The notes below the pieces were generated by a model. It had not been told where the DNA came from. It searched no databases and saw only the letters and a list, made by a program, of their open reading frames with translations. 64,000 nt of DNA, taken from NCBI GenBank assembly GCA_036008465.1, contig DASYNP010000095.1:1-64000 (forward strand), in the 5' to 3' direction. Origin of the DNA: DASPSM01 sp036008465. GTDB lineage: Bacteria > Planctomycetota > Planctomycetia > Planctomycetales > Planctomycetaceae. Positions 42,033 through 51,720 of the stretch are shown one piece after another (the first letter of the stretch is position 1; every line of letters starts with the position of its first letter). The position numbers were made by a program, and so were the translations under genes.

Positions 42033-43517
42033 TCACATTTCCAACGGCGCTTCGACGCCGCCGGTGAACTCCTCCCCATCCATCGGCTTGCCGTGCAGAA
42101 TCTCGACCTTGTATCCGCCTTTCGCACGGAAGTAGATGATCAACAGCAGATAGCCGAACGCCATGATCACCGGAATGATCGCGGTCCATCGCAGGGCCAT
42201 ACGTCCGCCGTAGAGGCGGGCGTCCTCCACCGGCCCGGCATCCATTTGTTCGACGGAATCGAGTGGCTTGTCGGCGTCAACCTTATCGATCAATTCGCCA
42301 ACCTTTTTGCCGTCGAGCCCCGAGATCGGCGCGAAGAACAGGAATCGGCTCTTTTCCGACGCGACATAGCGCTCGTAGGTTGATGGGGAGATCTCACGTA
42401 GATTCTGGGACGCGAAATAGTCTTGCTGGTAACCGATCCCGGGTCCCCCCAACAGTCCGGCCGAGAGCATGCCAATGCCGCCCATGGTTCCCATCGTCAG
42501 CGCGCCCCCTTTGGGGAACCGCTCGCCGACGACGCCCAACATCGTGGGCCAGAAAAATGTCTTGCCCAGCGCATAGGTCGTGCCCGCGACGAACACTAAG
42601 ACTGCGCCCGCGGCATAACTCAGAGCCGAGAGGCCGAGGGCTGCAAGACACGATCCGACGAAGAGCAGACCGACCGGGTTGATCTTTTCGACGATCGGGC
42701 CGGCAAAGAAACGCAGCACGAACATCAAGGTCGACATATACACGAACAGCAAGAACGCTTTGCCCTTGATCACGTTGTTCATGATGTTTGTGATCCAGCT
42801 GTCTGTCCCCAGCTCGACGTAGCCGACCATCGCCATCAGGACCACGAGCATCAGCAGCATTGGTGAGGCAAATTCCAGCAGCATGGTCGAGAACGTCACT
42901 CCGGCCGCACGGGCTTCCGACAGCGGGAACTTCTGGAACAGAATGATGGCGCCGTAGATGGCCGTCGGAATCAAAAACAGCGCCATCAGGATTTCCCAGC
43001 GCACCGTCTGGATGGCGGCATTCTGTCCACAGAAGCAGTACGCGAGCGCCCCGCCCAGGACCAATCCACCGGGCCACCCAGCGTGCAGGATGTTGAGGTA
43101 ATGCGTTTTCTGCCGCGGATACAAAGTCGCAACCAGCGGATTGATGGCCGTCTCGCAAAGTCCGTTTGCGAACGAGAACATGAACATGCCCCAGTACAGG
43201 CAGCTGTAGGTCGCGTCCTGTCCGTAGGCGGCATAGATCGGGGTGGCAGCCAGCGTCACAACAGCAGACAACACATGGAGAACGAACGCCAGACACAAGA
43301 TTGCCTTGTAGCCGAGACGATCGGTGACCGTACTGAAGAGAATGATCGTGATGCCGCCGCCGACCAGCCCTCCCCCCGTGATTGTCCCCAGCACCTGCTT
43401 GGTAAATCCGAATTGCGACTCCCAGTCGGCGAGAATCGCACCGCGAAGGGCAAAGCCCAGACCGGCGGCGATCAGCGTCATGAAGCTGGCGAAGAAGAGG
43501 GGGCGATTGTTGTTCAT
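42033..43517 (-). CDS. MFS transporter
   Basis: A 494-residue major facilitator with about twelve membrane segments. The first is PLFFASFMTLIAAGLGFALR, and the loop between helices 2 and 3 has the MFS motif STVTDRLGYKAILCLAF. A soluble insertion of about 90 residues (YQQDYFASQNLREISPSTYE to EDARLYGGRMALR) lies between the last two helices, facing the periplasm if topology is standard. This is common in planctomycete sugar transporters of the FucP/NanT-like type, but the substrate cannot be read. ATG 43517 (MNNNRP) is preferred; the longer frame to 43763 overlaps tilS and is non-coding in character. Confidence 0.88.
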   Translation of the reverse strand: MNNNRPLFFASFMTLIAAGLGFALRGAILADWESQFGFTKQVLGTITGGGLVGGGITIILFSTVTDRLGYKAILCLAFVLHVLSAVVTLAATPIYAAYGQDATYSCLYWGMFMFSFANGLCETAINPLVATLYPRQKTHYLNILHAGWPGGLVLGGALAYCFCGQNAAIQTVRWEILMALFLIPTAIYGAIILFQKFPLSEARAAGVTFSTMLLEFASPMLLMLVVLMAMVGYVELGTDSWITNIMNNVIKGKAFLLFVYMSTLMFVLRFFAGPIVEKINPVGLLFVGSCLAALGLSALSYAAGAVLVFVAGTTYALGKTFFWPTMLGVVGERFPKGGALTMGTMGGIGMLSAGLLGGPGIGYQQDYFASQNLREISPSTYERYVASEKSRFLFFAPISGLDGKKVGELIDKVDADKPLDSVEQMDAGPVEDARLYGGRMALRWTAIIPVIMAFGYLLLIIYFRAKGGYKVEILHGKPMDGEEFTGGVEAPLEM

Positions 43518-43645
43518 CGAGAGGGGATCCTCGGCGCGGGAGGGTCGAGAGCAGGCGTTAGAACTTCGCATCGTACAACGGTCGACAGGCGTTTTCCACG
43601 ACCGAATGCGAGTTTTGACGCGAAATGATCGCGGCCGCAGCCGAA

Positions 43646-44683
43646 TCATCCGAGCGATGAGCGGCGCCGAATCGCGATCAGTTTGCTCCGACGCGTCGCT
43701 TCGATGTTTCCTGGCAGCGTCGCCGTCCCGCCTTCTTTGACCAACCGGGCGAGGCGGTCCCAATCGTCAAAACCGATTGCCTGCCGGGGCCAATTCTTCC
43801 GTTTCCACAGCTCGACAAAGACTTCGCGCACCAGATGCCGCGGCTGGACGGACAACATCTCAGCGTCGAGGCGAACGAGCTCGGGTGCCTCGTCCACGCG
43901 ACATCGATCCAGCAGGCCCCCGGCCAATTCTTCAATAGCCGACTGAAGCTCGTCCGCCTGATCGGCGACCCGCAAGAGGGTGTCGCGAGTTTTCGGGCCG
44001 AACTCGCGTTCCAACGCCGGCAGGACTGAGTGTCGAATGCGACTGCGGGTCCGCGACGTGTCCGCATTGGTGATGTCGGTGCGATAGTCCTGACCGATGC
44101 TGCCAAGCCAGTCCTCAATCTGCGTGCGGCGGATTCGCAGGAGCGGTCGCACCAGCCTGAGTCCCTCGGCCAAGGGGCGGACGGACTGCATGCCGCACAG
44201 ACCGGCCAGGCCCGTCCCGCGAAACAGATGATGCAGCACGGTCTCGACCTGGTCGTCGCTGGTGTGCGCGACGGCCACGTGCGTGCAGTTTTTCGCGCGG
44301 GCGACGCGGTCAAAAAATTGATAGCGCGCGGCTCGGGCGGCTTCTTCGAGATTCAACCGACACTCACTCGCGTACGCCGGCACATCGACTTTTTCGACTA
44401 CAAGAGGAATGTCCCGGCGGCCGCAGAGCTCAGCGGTCCAGGCGGCATCATCGTCGGCGGCCCCGGGCCTCATTCCGTGATTGAGGTGGGCCGCGACGAC
44501 CCGCAGTCCGGCCCGCTCGGTCAGTGCGTGAAGACTTCGCAGCAGGGCGACACTATCGGCCCCGCCCGACACGCCGACAAGGACGCCGGCGTCGCGCAAA
44601 CCGAGCCGATCCACCTCAAGCGCAACCTGTTCCAAGAAGTAAGACGAGTCTTTTTGGAGGGCCGTATCGCTTGTGGCGGTCAT
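43646..44683 (-). CDS. tilS: tRNA(Ile)-lysidine synthase
   Basis: A 345-residue N-type ATP pyrophosphatase that modifies C34 of tRNA-Ile(CAU) to lysidine, allowing AUA decoding. The PP-loop is VLVGVSGGADSVALL, followed by VAAHLNHGMRPGAADDDAAW, CTHVAVAHTSDDQVETVLHH and GLAGLCGMQSVR, all typical of the N-terminal domain. It ends with a short substrate domain (LSVQPRHLVREVFVELW) and lacks the long C-terminal domain of E. coli TilS (432 residues), as in short-form enzymes. ATG 44683 (MTATSD) is chosen over the frame extending to 45064. It is followed after 128 bp by the MFS gene on the same strand. Confidence 0.95.
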   Translation of the reverse strand: MTATSDTALQKDSSYFLEQVALEVDRLGLRDAGVLVGVSGGADSVALLRSLHALTERAGLRVVAAHLNHGMRPGAADDDAAWTAELCGRRDIPLVVEKVDVPAYASECRLNLEEAARAARYQFFDRVARAKNCTHVAVAHTSDDQVETVLHHLFRGTGLAGLCGMQSVRPLAEGLRLVRPLLRIRRTQIEDWLGSIGQDYRTDITNADTSRTRSRIRHSVLPALEREFGPKTRDTLLRVADQADELQSAIEELAGGLLDRCRVDEAPELVRLDAEMLSVQPRHLVREVFVELWKRKNWPRQAIGFDDWDRLARLVKEGGTATLPGNIEATRRSKLIAIRRRSSLG

Positions 44684-45355
44684 CGGTGATGAAAATCGCG
44701 TGTCAGACTGGTCAGAATTTCGACTTGGTTGACGTCGCGGGGCGCCCTGATAGGATAAGGGACTATTGATCACTTCGGCGGAAATCTTTCGATTCCGCGA
44801 AGCGCAAAGATGACGTAAGTTTAATGTTAATCGGGAGCTGCGACGCTTCCGGGGCCTCCGAGGATTGCCAAGGGGGGACAGAGAAGACTGGCGGGCGAAT
44901 CCTGCCAGGCTCTCTTGAGTTGTAACAACGACCCGACCAGTTGGAAAACCAAGAATGGTTAGCCGTTTCAGCAGGGCGCTCTCATTCGTCGTGCAGTTCG
45001 TGTTGGGACTGTCCGGCGTGGTTCGGTCTCTCCGCTCCGCTGTGTCGCGCGCCTTGCGCGGCAAGCAGCGATCAGCGGGGAGGCACTCGAGGGCCGTCTC
45101 CGTTCCGTTGTGGCTCGCACCGCTCGGCTCGCTGGGCTTGAAGCCTGCCCTCGCGCCGGCCGCTGCGCCGGCCCGACACCGTGAGTCGCGCTTTGTGTCG
45201 GACGATCGCGTCCGGCGCTATGATTGCGCCCGGCACCATCGATAGTCTGCCGTTTCAACTCGATGCTGTCCTTTCGGTGATCTTCCAGCAACCGCACTAG
45301 CCCGTGCGGCCGGCCCTGAGTCCCGTCGCGCCTCGAACCGGAAAGCGGCGATGGC
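44684..45355. other. divergent intergenic region tilS-rny, no gene seen
   Basis: 672 bp between divergent tilS and rny. A TATGAT (45219-45224) could be a -10 element for rny with a poorly spaced TTGTGT upstream. No repeat or RNA was recognised. Confidence 0.5.
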
Positions 45356-46909
45356 ATGGGCATTCTCGGATATTGTCTCCTGGTCGGGCTGATTGCCCTG
45401 GCAGGCGGAGCGACGGCAGGTTTCTTCGTTGAGCGCGTTCGACAGGGGACGGCTTACCGCACGCGCGGCGAGATCCTCAAGCAGGCCGAGGTCGAGGCGT
45501 CGAACCTCATCAAGTCGCGGGAGCTGACGGCCAAGGAAGACTTGCTCAAGCGCCGCGAGTCGATGGAGCGCGAGATCCAGAACACCCGCGAAGAGCTCCG
45601 CGAAGTCGAACGTAAGCTCGACCGCCGCGAGATTGTGCTCAACGAGCAAGTCGACGACATCCAGAAGAAGGAGCGGATGCTCGAGCTGACGCAACACAAG
45701 CAGGCCGATCGCAGCAAAGCCCTGGAAGTCCGCGAACGCGAGCTCGAGCGGATCCTCGAACAGGAGCAAGAACAGCTCTACAAGATCAGCGGTCTCGACA
45801 AGAAGGCCGGCACCGAAATGCTGCTTGAGCGCCTCGAGCGGCAGCTGAAGAACGAAACCGGTGCCTTGATCCTGAAATTCCAAAATGACCTCAAGGCCCA
45901 GTGTGACCGCCAGTCCCGCGAGGTCCTGGCGATGGCCATCCAGCGTTACGCGGCCCCCCACACTTCGGAAACCACCGTCTCGACCGTCGACATCCCCAAC
46001 GACGAGATGAAGGGGCGGATCATCGGCCGCGAAGGGCGCAACATCCGCGCCTTCGAAAAGGAAACGGGGGTCGACGTCATCGTCGACGACACGCCTGGCG
46101 TGGTCATCGTTTCGGCCTTCGACAACGTTCGACGCGAAGTGGCGAAGCTGGCGATGATCAAGCTGATTCAAGACGGGCGAATCCACCCCAGCCGCATCGA
46201 AGAGGTCGTCCGCGAAACGCAGAAGGAAATGGATGATCGGATTCGGCACCTGGGTCTCGAGGCGGCGCAAGAAGCCGGCGCGGCCGGTCTTCATGAAAAG
46301 CTGATCGAACTCATGGGCCGGCTCAACTTCCGCGTCAGCTACAGCCAGAACGTGCGCCGACATTCGATCGAAGTCTCGCACCTCACCGGTATGCTGGCCG
46401 AACAACTCGGCCTCGACGGAGCGCTCGCCCGCCGTTGCGGATTCCTGCATGACATCGGCAAGGCCGCCGATCACGAAATGGAAGGGGGCCATCCGGCCGT
46501 CGGGGCTGAGCTGCTCAAGCGGTACGGCGAGCCGCCCGAGGTTGTCCATGCGGCGCTCGGACATCACGACGACATCCGCGTCGATCACATTTACACCGTG
46601 CTCGTTGCCGCGGCAGACGCGATTTCCGCCGCCCGGCCCGGGGCCCGCCGTGAAACGCTCGAAAAGTACGTTAAACGGCTCGAGGAACTTGAATCTCTGG
46701 CCTGCGGCTTCCCCGGCGTCGAGCAGGCGTACGCCGTCCAAGCGGGACGCGAAATTCGCGTGATCGTCGATGCCCGGCAGATCAACGATCGCGAAGCGGC
46801 CAAGATGTGCCGGGACCTCGCAAAGGCGATCGAAGAGACGCTGACCTACCCCGGCGAGATCAAGGTGCAGGTTCTCAGGGAATTTCGCACCGTGGAGTTT
46901 GCCCGCTAG
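45356..46909 (+). CDS. rny: ribonuclease Y
   Basis: A 517-residue membrane-anchored endoribonuclease that initiates mRNA decay. The N-terminal helix is YCLLVGLIALAGGATAGFFV. A long coiled coil of about 150 residues follows (ASNLIKSRELTAKEDLLKRR onward), then a KH domain with MKGRIIGREGRNIRAFEKET. The HD phosphodiesterase domain has RHSIEVSHLTGMLAEQLGLD, GFLHDIGKAADHEMEGGH and LGHHDD. It ends in LTYPGEIKVQVLREFRTVEF, the standard RNase Y C-terminus. The length is the family norm (about 520). It indicates a Bacillus-like mRNA decay initiation. Confidence 0.97.
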   Translation: MGILGYCLLVGLIALAGGATAGFFVERVRQGTAYRTRGEILKQAEVEASNLIKSRELTAKEDLLKRRESMEREIQNTREELREVERKLDRREIVLNEQVDDIQKKERMLELTQHKQADRSKALEVRERELERILEQEQEQLYKISGLDKKAGTEMLLERLERQLKNETGALILKFQNDLKAQCDRQSREVLAMAIQRYAAPHTSETTVSTVDIPNDEMKGRIIGREGRNIRAFEKETGVDVIVDDTPGVVIVSAFDNVRREVAKLAMIKLIQDGRIHPSRIEEVVRETQKEMDDRIRHLGLEAAQEAGAAGLHEKLIELMGRLNFRVSYSQNVRRHSIEVSHLTGMLAEQLGLDGALARRCGFLHDIGKAADHEMEGGHPAVGAELLKRYGEPPEVVHAALGHHDDIRVDHIYTVLVAAADAISAARPGARRETLEKYVKRLEELESLACGFPGVEQAYAVQAGREIRVIVDARQINDREAAKMCRDLAKAIEETLTYPGEIKVQVLREFRTVEFAR

Positions 46910-46929
46910 AGACTCCTGGCACGAAGCCG

Positions 46930-46962
46930 AAAGAACCGGCGGGCTCACACCCGCCGCTCGCC
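46930..46962. repeat. palindromic repeat, family A (single copy)
   Basis: One reverse unit (AAAGAACCGGCGGGCTCACA then CCCGCCGCTCGCC) between the convergent rny and hemY genes, directly abutting the hemY stop region. Confidence 0.9.
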
Positions 46963-46964
46963 GA

Positions 46965-48461
46965 CTATGTCGTGGGCACGAGCGTGCTAAGCGCACGCTC
47001 CGCTGCGTTCTCGCCGCTTTGGATGCAGTCTGGAACGCCGACTCCGTCATAGGCGTTGCCCGCTAGCGCCAGTCGCGGATGCTCGGCAAGCAACGTCTTG
47101 ATCCGCGCCACTCGGTCGACGTGACCCACGTGATATTGCGGCATCGCCCCCTCATGGCGCGACACCCGCACAAGGGTCGGCTCGCCCTGCACACCCAGAA
47201 TGTCTGCCAGCTCGGAGCGCACAATCTGTTTGAGTTCCTCGTCAGTTCGCTGCAGGAGCTCGGGCTGAAGCGCGCCTCCGACGAACGTCCTCAGCACGAC
47301 TTCTCCAGACGGGGCACGACCCGCGAATTTACGGCTGGCAAACGAGACCGACAGAATCTGTCGCTGTTCCGCCGCCGGAATCACGAGCCCCGACGCGTTT
47401 AACGGGTGCTCGATCTCGCGCTCGTGATGCCCGGTAACCACGATTGCGCTTGAGGCGTATTCGATCGCGCCGAGCGCCGTGCTCAGGTTGGAATCGAGTT
47501 GGGCTAGCAATTTGGCGGTGCGATTCGCGGGCAGCGCCACGATTACGGCGCCGAACGCCAGCTCTCGGCCGTCCGCCGTCTCCAATGCGAAGCCTTCGCC
47601 CGTCTCGGCACGCCGACGCAGGGTACGGATGCTCGTTCCCCGGTGAATTACGCCGGACTGCTCGATGCGACGGACAAGTGCTTCCACCAACTCGGACATC
47701 CCGTCTTTAAATGACGCAAAGAGCCCGTAGCGGGCGCCGCTCTCCCGCGGTTCGGATTCGACCGAGGTCACTGTCTGCTCATGTTGTCGGCGGGCTGCTC
47801 GGATCAAGCTGCCGTGTTTACGCTCCATCTCGATGAACCGCGGCAAGGTGGCCGCGAGGCTCAACTTTTCCGGATCGCCCGTATAGATGCCGGCCACGAG
47901 CGGCTGAACGAGCCGTTCGAGGGCCTCCCGCCCCAGGCGGCGCCGAACGAACGCAGCCACGCTCTCGTCGCCCGTTTCGGTTCGCCGCGGAACGACGTAT
48001 TCGAGTCCCAGCCGCAGCTTCCCCAGTGGGCTGAAGATCGGCGAAGCAAACACCGGCCAAAAGCGCGACGGGGCCATCAGCATAAATCCGTCGGGAATCG
48101 GCACCGGTTTTCCGCGCCGCAAGACTAGGGCTTGCCGATGCGTCGGGTCCGTCGCGATGAGCCGTTCGTCCAACTCGAGCCTGCGACAAAGCTCGACGGC
48201 CGCCGGATTGTTCGTGATGAAGGAATCGGCACCCAGCTCTGCGATGCAGCCGTCGATTTGCTCGGTGTGAATGACGCCGCCCAGCCGCGAGCCGGCCTCA
48301 AATAGCTCAACCCGAACGTTTGTGCTCGCCTCCTTTGCCAGCTCGATCGCCCGGTGAGCTGCTGCAAGCCCGCTAATGCCGCCGCCGATCACCGCCAGTC
48401 GCAGGAGGCGATCGTCTGGAGCGGGAGGTTGCTGTTGGAGAATTTGAACCTCTGGACTCAT
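46965..48461 (-). CDS. hemY: protoporphyrinogen/coproporphyrinogen oxidase (HemY type)
   Basis: A 498-residue FAD enzyme of late haem synthesis, oxidising coproporphyrinogen III or protoporphyrinogen IX with O2. The FAD motif RLAVIGGGISGLAAAHRAIE is at residues 21-40. SRLGGVIHTEQIDG, IAELGADSFITNNPAAVELC and FRRRLGREALERLVQPLVAG follow, with a C-terminal FAD signature LALAGNAYDGVGVPDCIQSG. All are typical of HemY/PPOX. It is 27 bp downstream of hemE on the same strand, forming hemD-hemE-hemY. Which of the two substrates is used depends on the missing part of the pathway. Confidence 0.95.
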   Translation of the reverse strand: MSPEVQILQQQPPAPDDRLLRLAVIGGGISGLAAAHRAIELAKEASTNVRVELFEAGSRLGGVIHTEQIDGCIAELGADSFITNNPAAVELCRRLELDERLIATDPTHRQALVLRRGKPVPIPDGFMLMAPSRFWPVFASPIFSPLGKLRLGLEYVVPRRTETGDESVAAFVRRRLGREALERLVQPLVAGIYTGDPEKLSLAATLPRFIEMERKHGSLIRAARRQHEQTVTSVESEPRESGARYGLFASFKDGMSELVEALVRRIEQSGVIHRGTSIRTLRRRAETGEGFALETADGRELAFGAVIVALPANRTAKLLAQLDSNLSTALGAIEYASSAIVVTGHHEREIEHPLNASGLVIPAAEQRQILSVSFASRKFAGRAPSGEVVLRTFVGGALQPELLQRTDEELKQIVRSELADILGVQGEPTLVRVSRHEGAMPQYHVGHVDRVARIKTLLAEHPRLALAGNAYDGVGVPDCIQSGENAAERALSTLVPTT

Positions 48462-48488
48462 TCAAAGACCGACAAGCCGGAATTCAAA

Positions 48489-49532
48489 TTACTGGCGGCC
48501 GGCTCCCATCTCGTGAACCATCGCCACCAGAGCCTTTACGCGTTGCGGATCGGTTTCCGGGAGCACGCCGTGCCCAAGATTAAAGATGTGGCCGGGCCGC
48601 CCGGCCGCCCCGTCCATAACGGCCCGAGTCTGCGAGTTCAGCGTCGCAAGGTCCGCCTGCAGAGCGACGGGGTCGAGATTCCCCTGGACGGCGACGTCGT
48701 GGCCTACGACCTTCCAAGCTTCCCCTAAATCAACTCGCCAATCCAGACCGATGATCGATCCGCCTGCCTCTCTTTGCAGCGGCAGAAGTGCGGGGTTGCC
48801 TGTCAGAAAGTGAATTGCGGGCACCTGGACCGGCAAACTGTCGAAAATCCACTTTGAGTAGGGGAGCGCGTACTGCTTGTAGTCGGCGGGCGACAAACAG
48901 CCGGCCCAGCTGTCAAACACTTGCACCGCCTGGCAGCCCGCTTCGATCTGTCGTTCGAGATAACCCGCGACCGAGTCGGCGAGCCGCTGCAGCAGGCCGG
49001 TCCACAACTCGGGGCAAGCGTACATCACTCGCTTGGTGCGGGCAAAGTCCCGTGAGGCTCCGCCTTCGATCGCGTACGACGCAAGCGTGAAGGGCGCGCC
49101 TGCAAAGCCCAAAAGGGGAATCCCCGCCGGCAGCTGCTTTCGCACGAGCCGCACCGTGTCGTAGACGAATGCCAGCTCGTCGAGATTGCATTCGCGCACG
49201 TGTTTGAGATCCTCCGGCGTGCGGACGGGATTGTGAATTCTCGGTCCGCCGCCGGCCGAGTACTCGAGCTGAAAACCCATCGGCTCGAGAATCGGCAACA
49301 AATCGGCGAATAAGATTGCCGCATCGACGCCCAGTGCCTGCTGGGCCGTCAGCGTGACTTCGGCCGCCAGTTCGGGCCGCTTGCACAGCTCGAGAAACGA
49401 GACCTTGTCGCGGACGCTGCGGTACTCAGGCAGATAGCGGCCGGCTTGACGCATGATCCAAACGGGCGTCGTGTCGACCGGCTCGCGGCGGGCAGCGCGC
49501 AGAAAACGACTGTCGTAAAGCTCGGGCGTCAT
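48489..49532 (-). CDS. hemE: uroporphyrinogen decarboxylase
   Basis: A 347-residue enzyme converting uroporphyrinogen III to coproporphyrinogen III in the cytoplasm. The N-terminal signature TTPVWIMRQAGRYLPEYRSV (residues about 20-39) contains the substrate-binding Arg residues. ILFADLLPILEPMGFQLEYS supplies the catalytic Asp, and LLGFAGAPFTLASYAIEGG and FDSWAGCLSPADYKQYALPY are further family signatures. Length is normal (about 345-355). ATG 49532 is clear. It is flanked by hemY and, across a family A doublet, hemD. Confidence 0.98.
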   Translation of the reverse strand: MTPELYDSRFLRAARREPVDTTPVWIMRQAGRYLPEYRSVRDKVSFLELCKRPELAAEVTLTAQQALGVDAAILFADLLPILEPMGFQLEYSAGGGPRIHNPVRTPEDLKHVRECNLDELAFVYDTVRLVRKQLPAGIPLLGFAGAPFTLASYAIEGGASRDFARTKRVMYACPELWTGLLQRLADSVAGYLERQIEAGCQAVQVFDSWAGCLSPADYKQYALPYSKWIFDSLPVQVPAIHFLTGNPALLPLQREAGGSIIGLDWRVDLGEAWKVVGHDVAVQGNLDPVALQADLATLNSQTRAVMDGAAGRPGHIFNLGHGVLPETDPQRVKALVAMVHEMGAGRQ

Positions 49533-49568
49533 TCAGCCAATTTTAACAGGCGGGACGAACGCTCGCGC

Positions 49569-49676
49569 TGGCGAGCGGCGGGTGTAAGCCCGCCGGTTCT
49601 TTACTAGGCGTCTCATACAAGGATGCGAAATGCGGAAATACGGAAGAACCGGCGGGCTTACACCCGCCGCTCGCCA
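49569..49676. repeat. palindromic repeat, family A doublet (copy 3)
   Basis: A forward unit (49569-49602) and a reverse unit (49643-49676) with 40 bp between, nearly identical to 4293-4398 and 28602-28721. It splits hemD from hemE. Confidence 0.9.
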
Positions 49677-49679
49677 GTT

Positions 49680-50498
49680 TCAACCGCGCTTGCCGGCCAG
49701 GATCGTCGGCGCGGCGGCGAGCGTTTGGATAATGAGCTGGCCCATCCGCGTTGGGACTGCCTCCACATCGACCGGCAAGCCGTGTTCGCGGATCGTTTCG
49801 CTGGCGGTCGGGCCGATCGAGCCAATCACACATTTCCGCGCCGCCGCGACCCAGTTATCCGACTGACCCAGGGTTCCCGCCACTTCCAAGACACAGTCGA
49901 GCTGGTTGGCGCTCGTAAAGAGCAGAACGTCGAACTTTCCCGCGATCGTGTCGCGAATGGCCACCCGCAACGGCTCGACGTCCTCCGGAAGGGCCCAGCG
50001 GTAGACAGGCACTTGTTGGACAGTCGCACCGCGGTGAGTCAGCTCCTCTGCAAACTCAGTGCTCGGCCGACCGTATTCCTGCACGGCGATGCGTTTAGAA
50101 GCGATGGCACCGGCGCCCGCCATCGCTGCCAAAAGCTCACGCCATGTGTTGGGCTCCTCGGCACGAATGGCGATGGGGACTTGCCACTCGCGAAGGACGG
50201 CCGATGGCTTCGGTCCGCGGACCGCCACCGTCACTTGGCGGAGCGATGCTAAAACAGCCTCACGATCGAAGCGCGTCGCGGCCGCCTCGAGAAGCGCGCG
50301 GGCGCCCACCCCCGTTAGGAACACGACAACGTCGATTTTTCCTGCGAGCAGCGATTCCGCAAACGCGAAGACCGATGAGTTCGATTCCAGCGGCACTTCG
50401 CGCATCGAGGGTACAACCGTGGCAGCAGCCCCTTGCCGCTCGATCAGCGACCGCATCTCTTCTGCGCGACGACTTTCAAAGCTGCAGACTCGGAGCAC
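49680..50498 (-). CDS. hemD: uroporphyrinogen-III synthase
   Basis: A 272-residue two-domain protein closing hydroxymethylbilane to uroporphyrinogen III. It shows the loose HemD pattern: SFESRRAEEMRSLIERQGAA, DVVVFLTGVGARALLEAAAT, KRIAVQEYGRPSTEFAEELT, FDVLLFTSANQLDCVLEVAG and VIGSIGPTASETIREHGLPV. HemD sequences are weakly conserved, so the call relies on these elements and on the position next to hemE and hemY. The start is GTG 50498. The family A doublet between it and hemE may attenuate or stabilise parts of a joint transcript. Confidence 0.9.
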   Translation of the reverse strand: MLRVCSFESRRAEEMRSLIERQGAAATVVPSMREVPLESNSSVFAFAESLLAGKIDVVVFLTGVGARALLEAAATRFDREAVLASLRQVTVAVRGPKPSAVLREWQVPIAIRAEEPNTWRELLAAMAGAGAIASKRIAVQEYGRPSTEFAEELTHRGATVQQVPVYRWALPEDVEPLRVAIRDTIAGKFDVLLFTSANQLDCVLEVAGTLGQSDNWVAAARKCVIGSIGPTASETIREHGLPVDVEAVPTRMGQLIIQTLAAAPTILAGKRG

Positions 50499-51108
50499 GG
50501 CCGTGATTCCCGATCGCAGGCACAGTGGTCAGCGCGATCCATTGTACGATCAGGGCAGCAATTGGGTTACGCGAGAAAAGTTCGCCGCAGGTAACGGTTC
50601 TGAAACGGCCGACCGGATGAGCGGAGGCGCTTTCCCGGAGTCACGCCGAAGCGCGTCCGGCTCCACTTTCCGGCCGGCCGTTCCAGTGCCGTCGGGCGAA
50701 GGTCTGGGTGACGAAGAACCCAGGCTGTGAAGGGCGAGCAGCATTGCTCGCGATCCTCTCCTAAGGCAAACGGTGTGCCAGCGGGGCACGGACTGCAGAT
50801 CTCGCGTTTTTCCCGAGAAATTCTACGGATCTCGCTGGGCCCAACGTTTGGATCGCGCGCAGAGATGCCTTGACCTTATTCAACTAGTGTCGAAGAATCG
50901 GGCGAGTGCGTTGGCTCGTGTGTCGCGCCGTGCCGCGGCTCTGGCACGGACTTGACCGGGCGGCTTGCACAGCCGTATTCTGCCCTGTGCAAGGCGAGCG
51001 TCCGATGGACCGTTTCCGTTTTCCGGAACGTCATGAGCGGTCCGGAGTTTCCTCCTCGGCTATTCGCCGCCCCAAGGCACGCAAATCGGCGCCGGTTGGG
51101 TGCATCCC
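50499..51108. other. divergent intergenic region, no gene seen
   Basis: 610 bp between divergent hemD and the DUF1844 gene. No convincing gene, RNA, repeat or promoter was recognised. Confidence 0.5.
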
Positions 51109-51624
51109 ATGACCAACAACGAATCAGTGGCCGACGAGAAGTCCCCACCGGACGTGCCCGCTCCTCAAGCTTCCGGTCCTCAGATCGAAGTTGCTTCAGA
51201 CGAGGACTGGAAAAATCGCGTCAAAGCTGAAGACGCAGCTCTCGACCAGCGATTCCGCAGTCAACCCGCGGGGGCTGGAGGCACTGCGGAAGCCGTCCCG
51301 ACCGATGAGCCTGCCGGTTCAGCGGCGCCTCGCAAGTCCGATCCCCCAGAGTCTCAAGCGGCACGGGAAATGCCCCAGCCGACGTTCGGCGATCTGGTCG
51401 GGCTGCTCTCGGCGCAGGCCATGATGTTCCTCGGCCTGATTCCGAACCCGGCGACTCAAAAGGCGGAAACTCAGTTGCCGACAGCGCGGTATTTCATCGA
51501 CATGATTAGTATCCTGGAGGAAAAGACCGCGGGCCAACTCACGAAAGAAGAATCGCACATTCTCGACGAAACATTACACTCGTTGCGCATGACGTACATG
51601 CAGCGCTCCAAGCAAACCGCCTAA
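51109..51624 (+). CDS. DUF1844 protein
   Basis: A 171-residue protein. The first 95 residues are acidic and probably disordered (NNESVADEKSPPDVPAPQAS). The C-terminal 75 residues are a DUF1844 domain: TFGDLVGLLSAQAMMFLGLI, TARYFIDMISILEEKTAGQL, and EESHILDETLHSLRMTYMQ. The family is small, helical and of unknown function, common in deltaproteobacteria and planctomycetes. ATG 51109 is preferred over GTG 51100. It is followed after 96 bp by the DUF1444 gene on the same strand. Confidence 0.9.
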   Translation: MTNNESVADEKSPPDVPAPQASGPQIEVASDEDWKNRVKAEDAALDQRFRSQPAGAGGTAEAVPTDEPAGSAAPRKSDPPESQAAREMPQPTFGDLVGLLSAQAMMFLGLIPNPATQKAETQLPTARYFIDMISILEEKTAGQLTKEESHILDETLHSLRMTYMQRSKQTA

Positions 51625-51720
51625 TGAGGTTCGCTTCACCGCTTTGAGAATCCCGCGGGCGCCGGCCCGCATTTCCCTCGACTGGATCGTGCCGCCGTTC
51701 CGTCGAGTGGGCCCGCAATC

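Noticed and set aside
45218..47050. A 610-codon open frame antisense to rny
   Set aside because: It follows from codon bias opposite the rny coiled coil; no domain is recognisable and it overlaps rny completely.
50059..50730. A 223-codon open frame opposite hemD
   Set aside because: It overlaps hemD, lacks motifs and extends into a non-coding region by chance.
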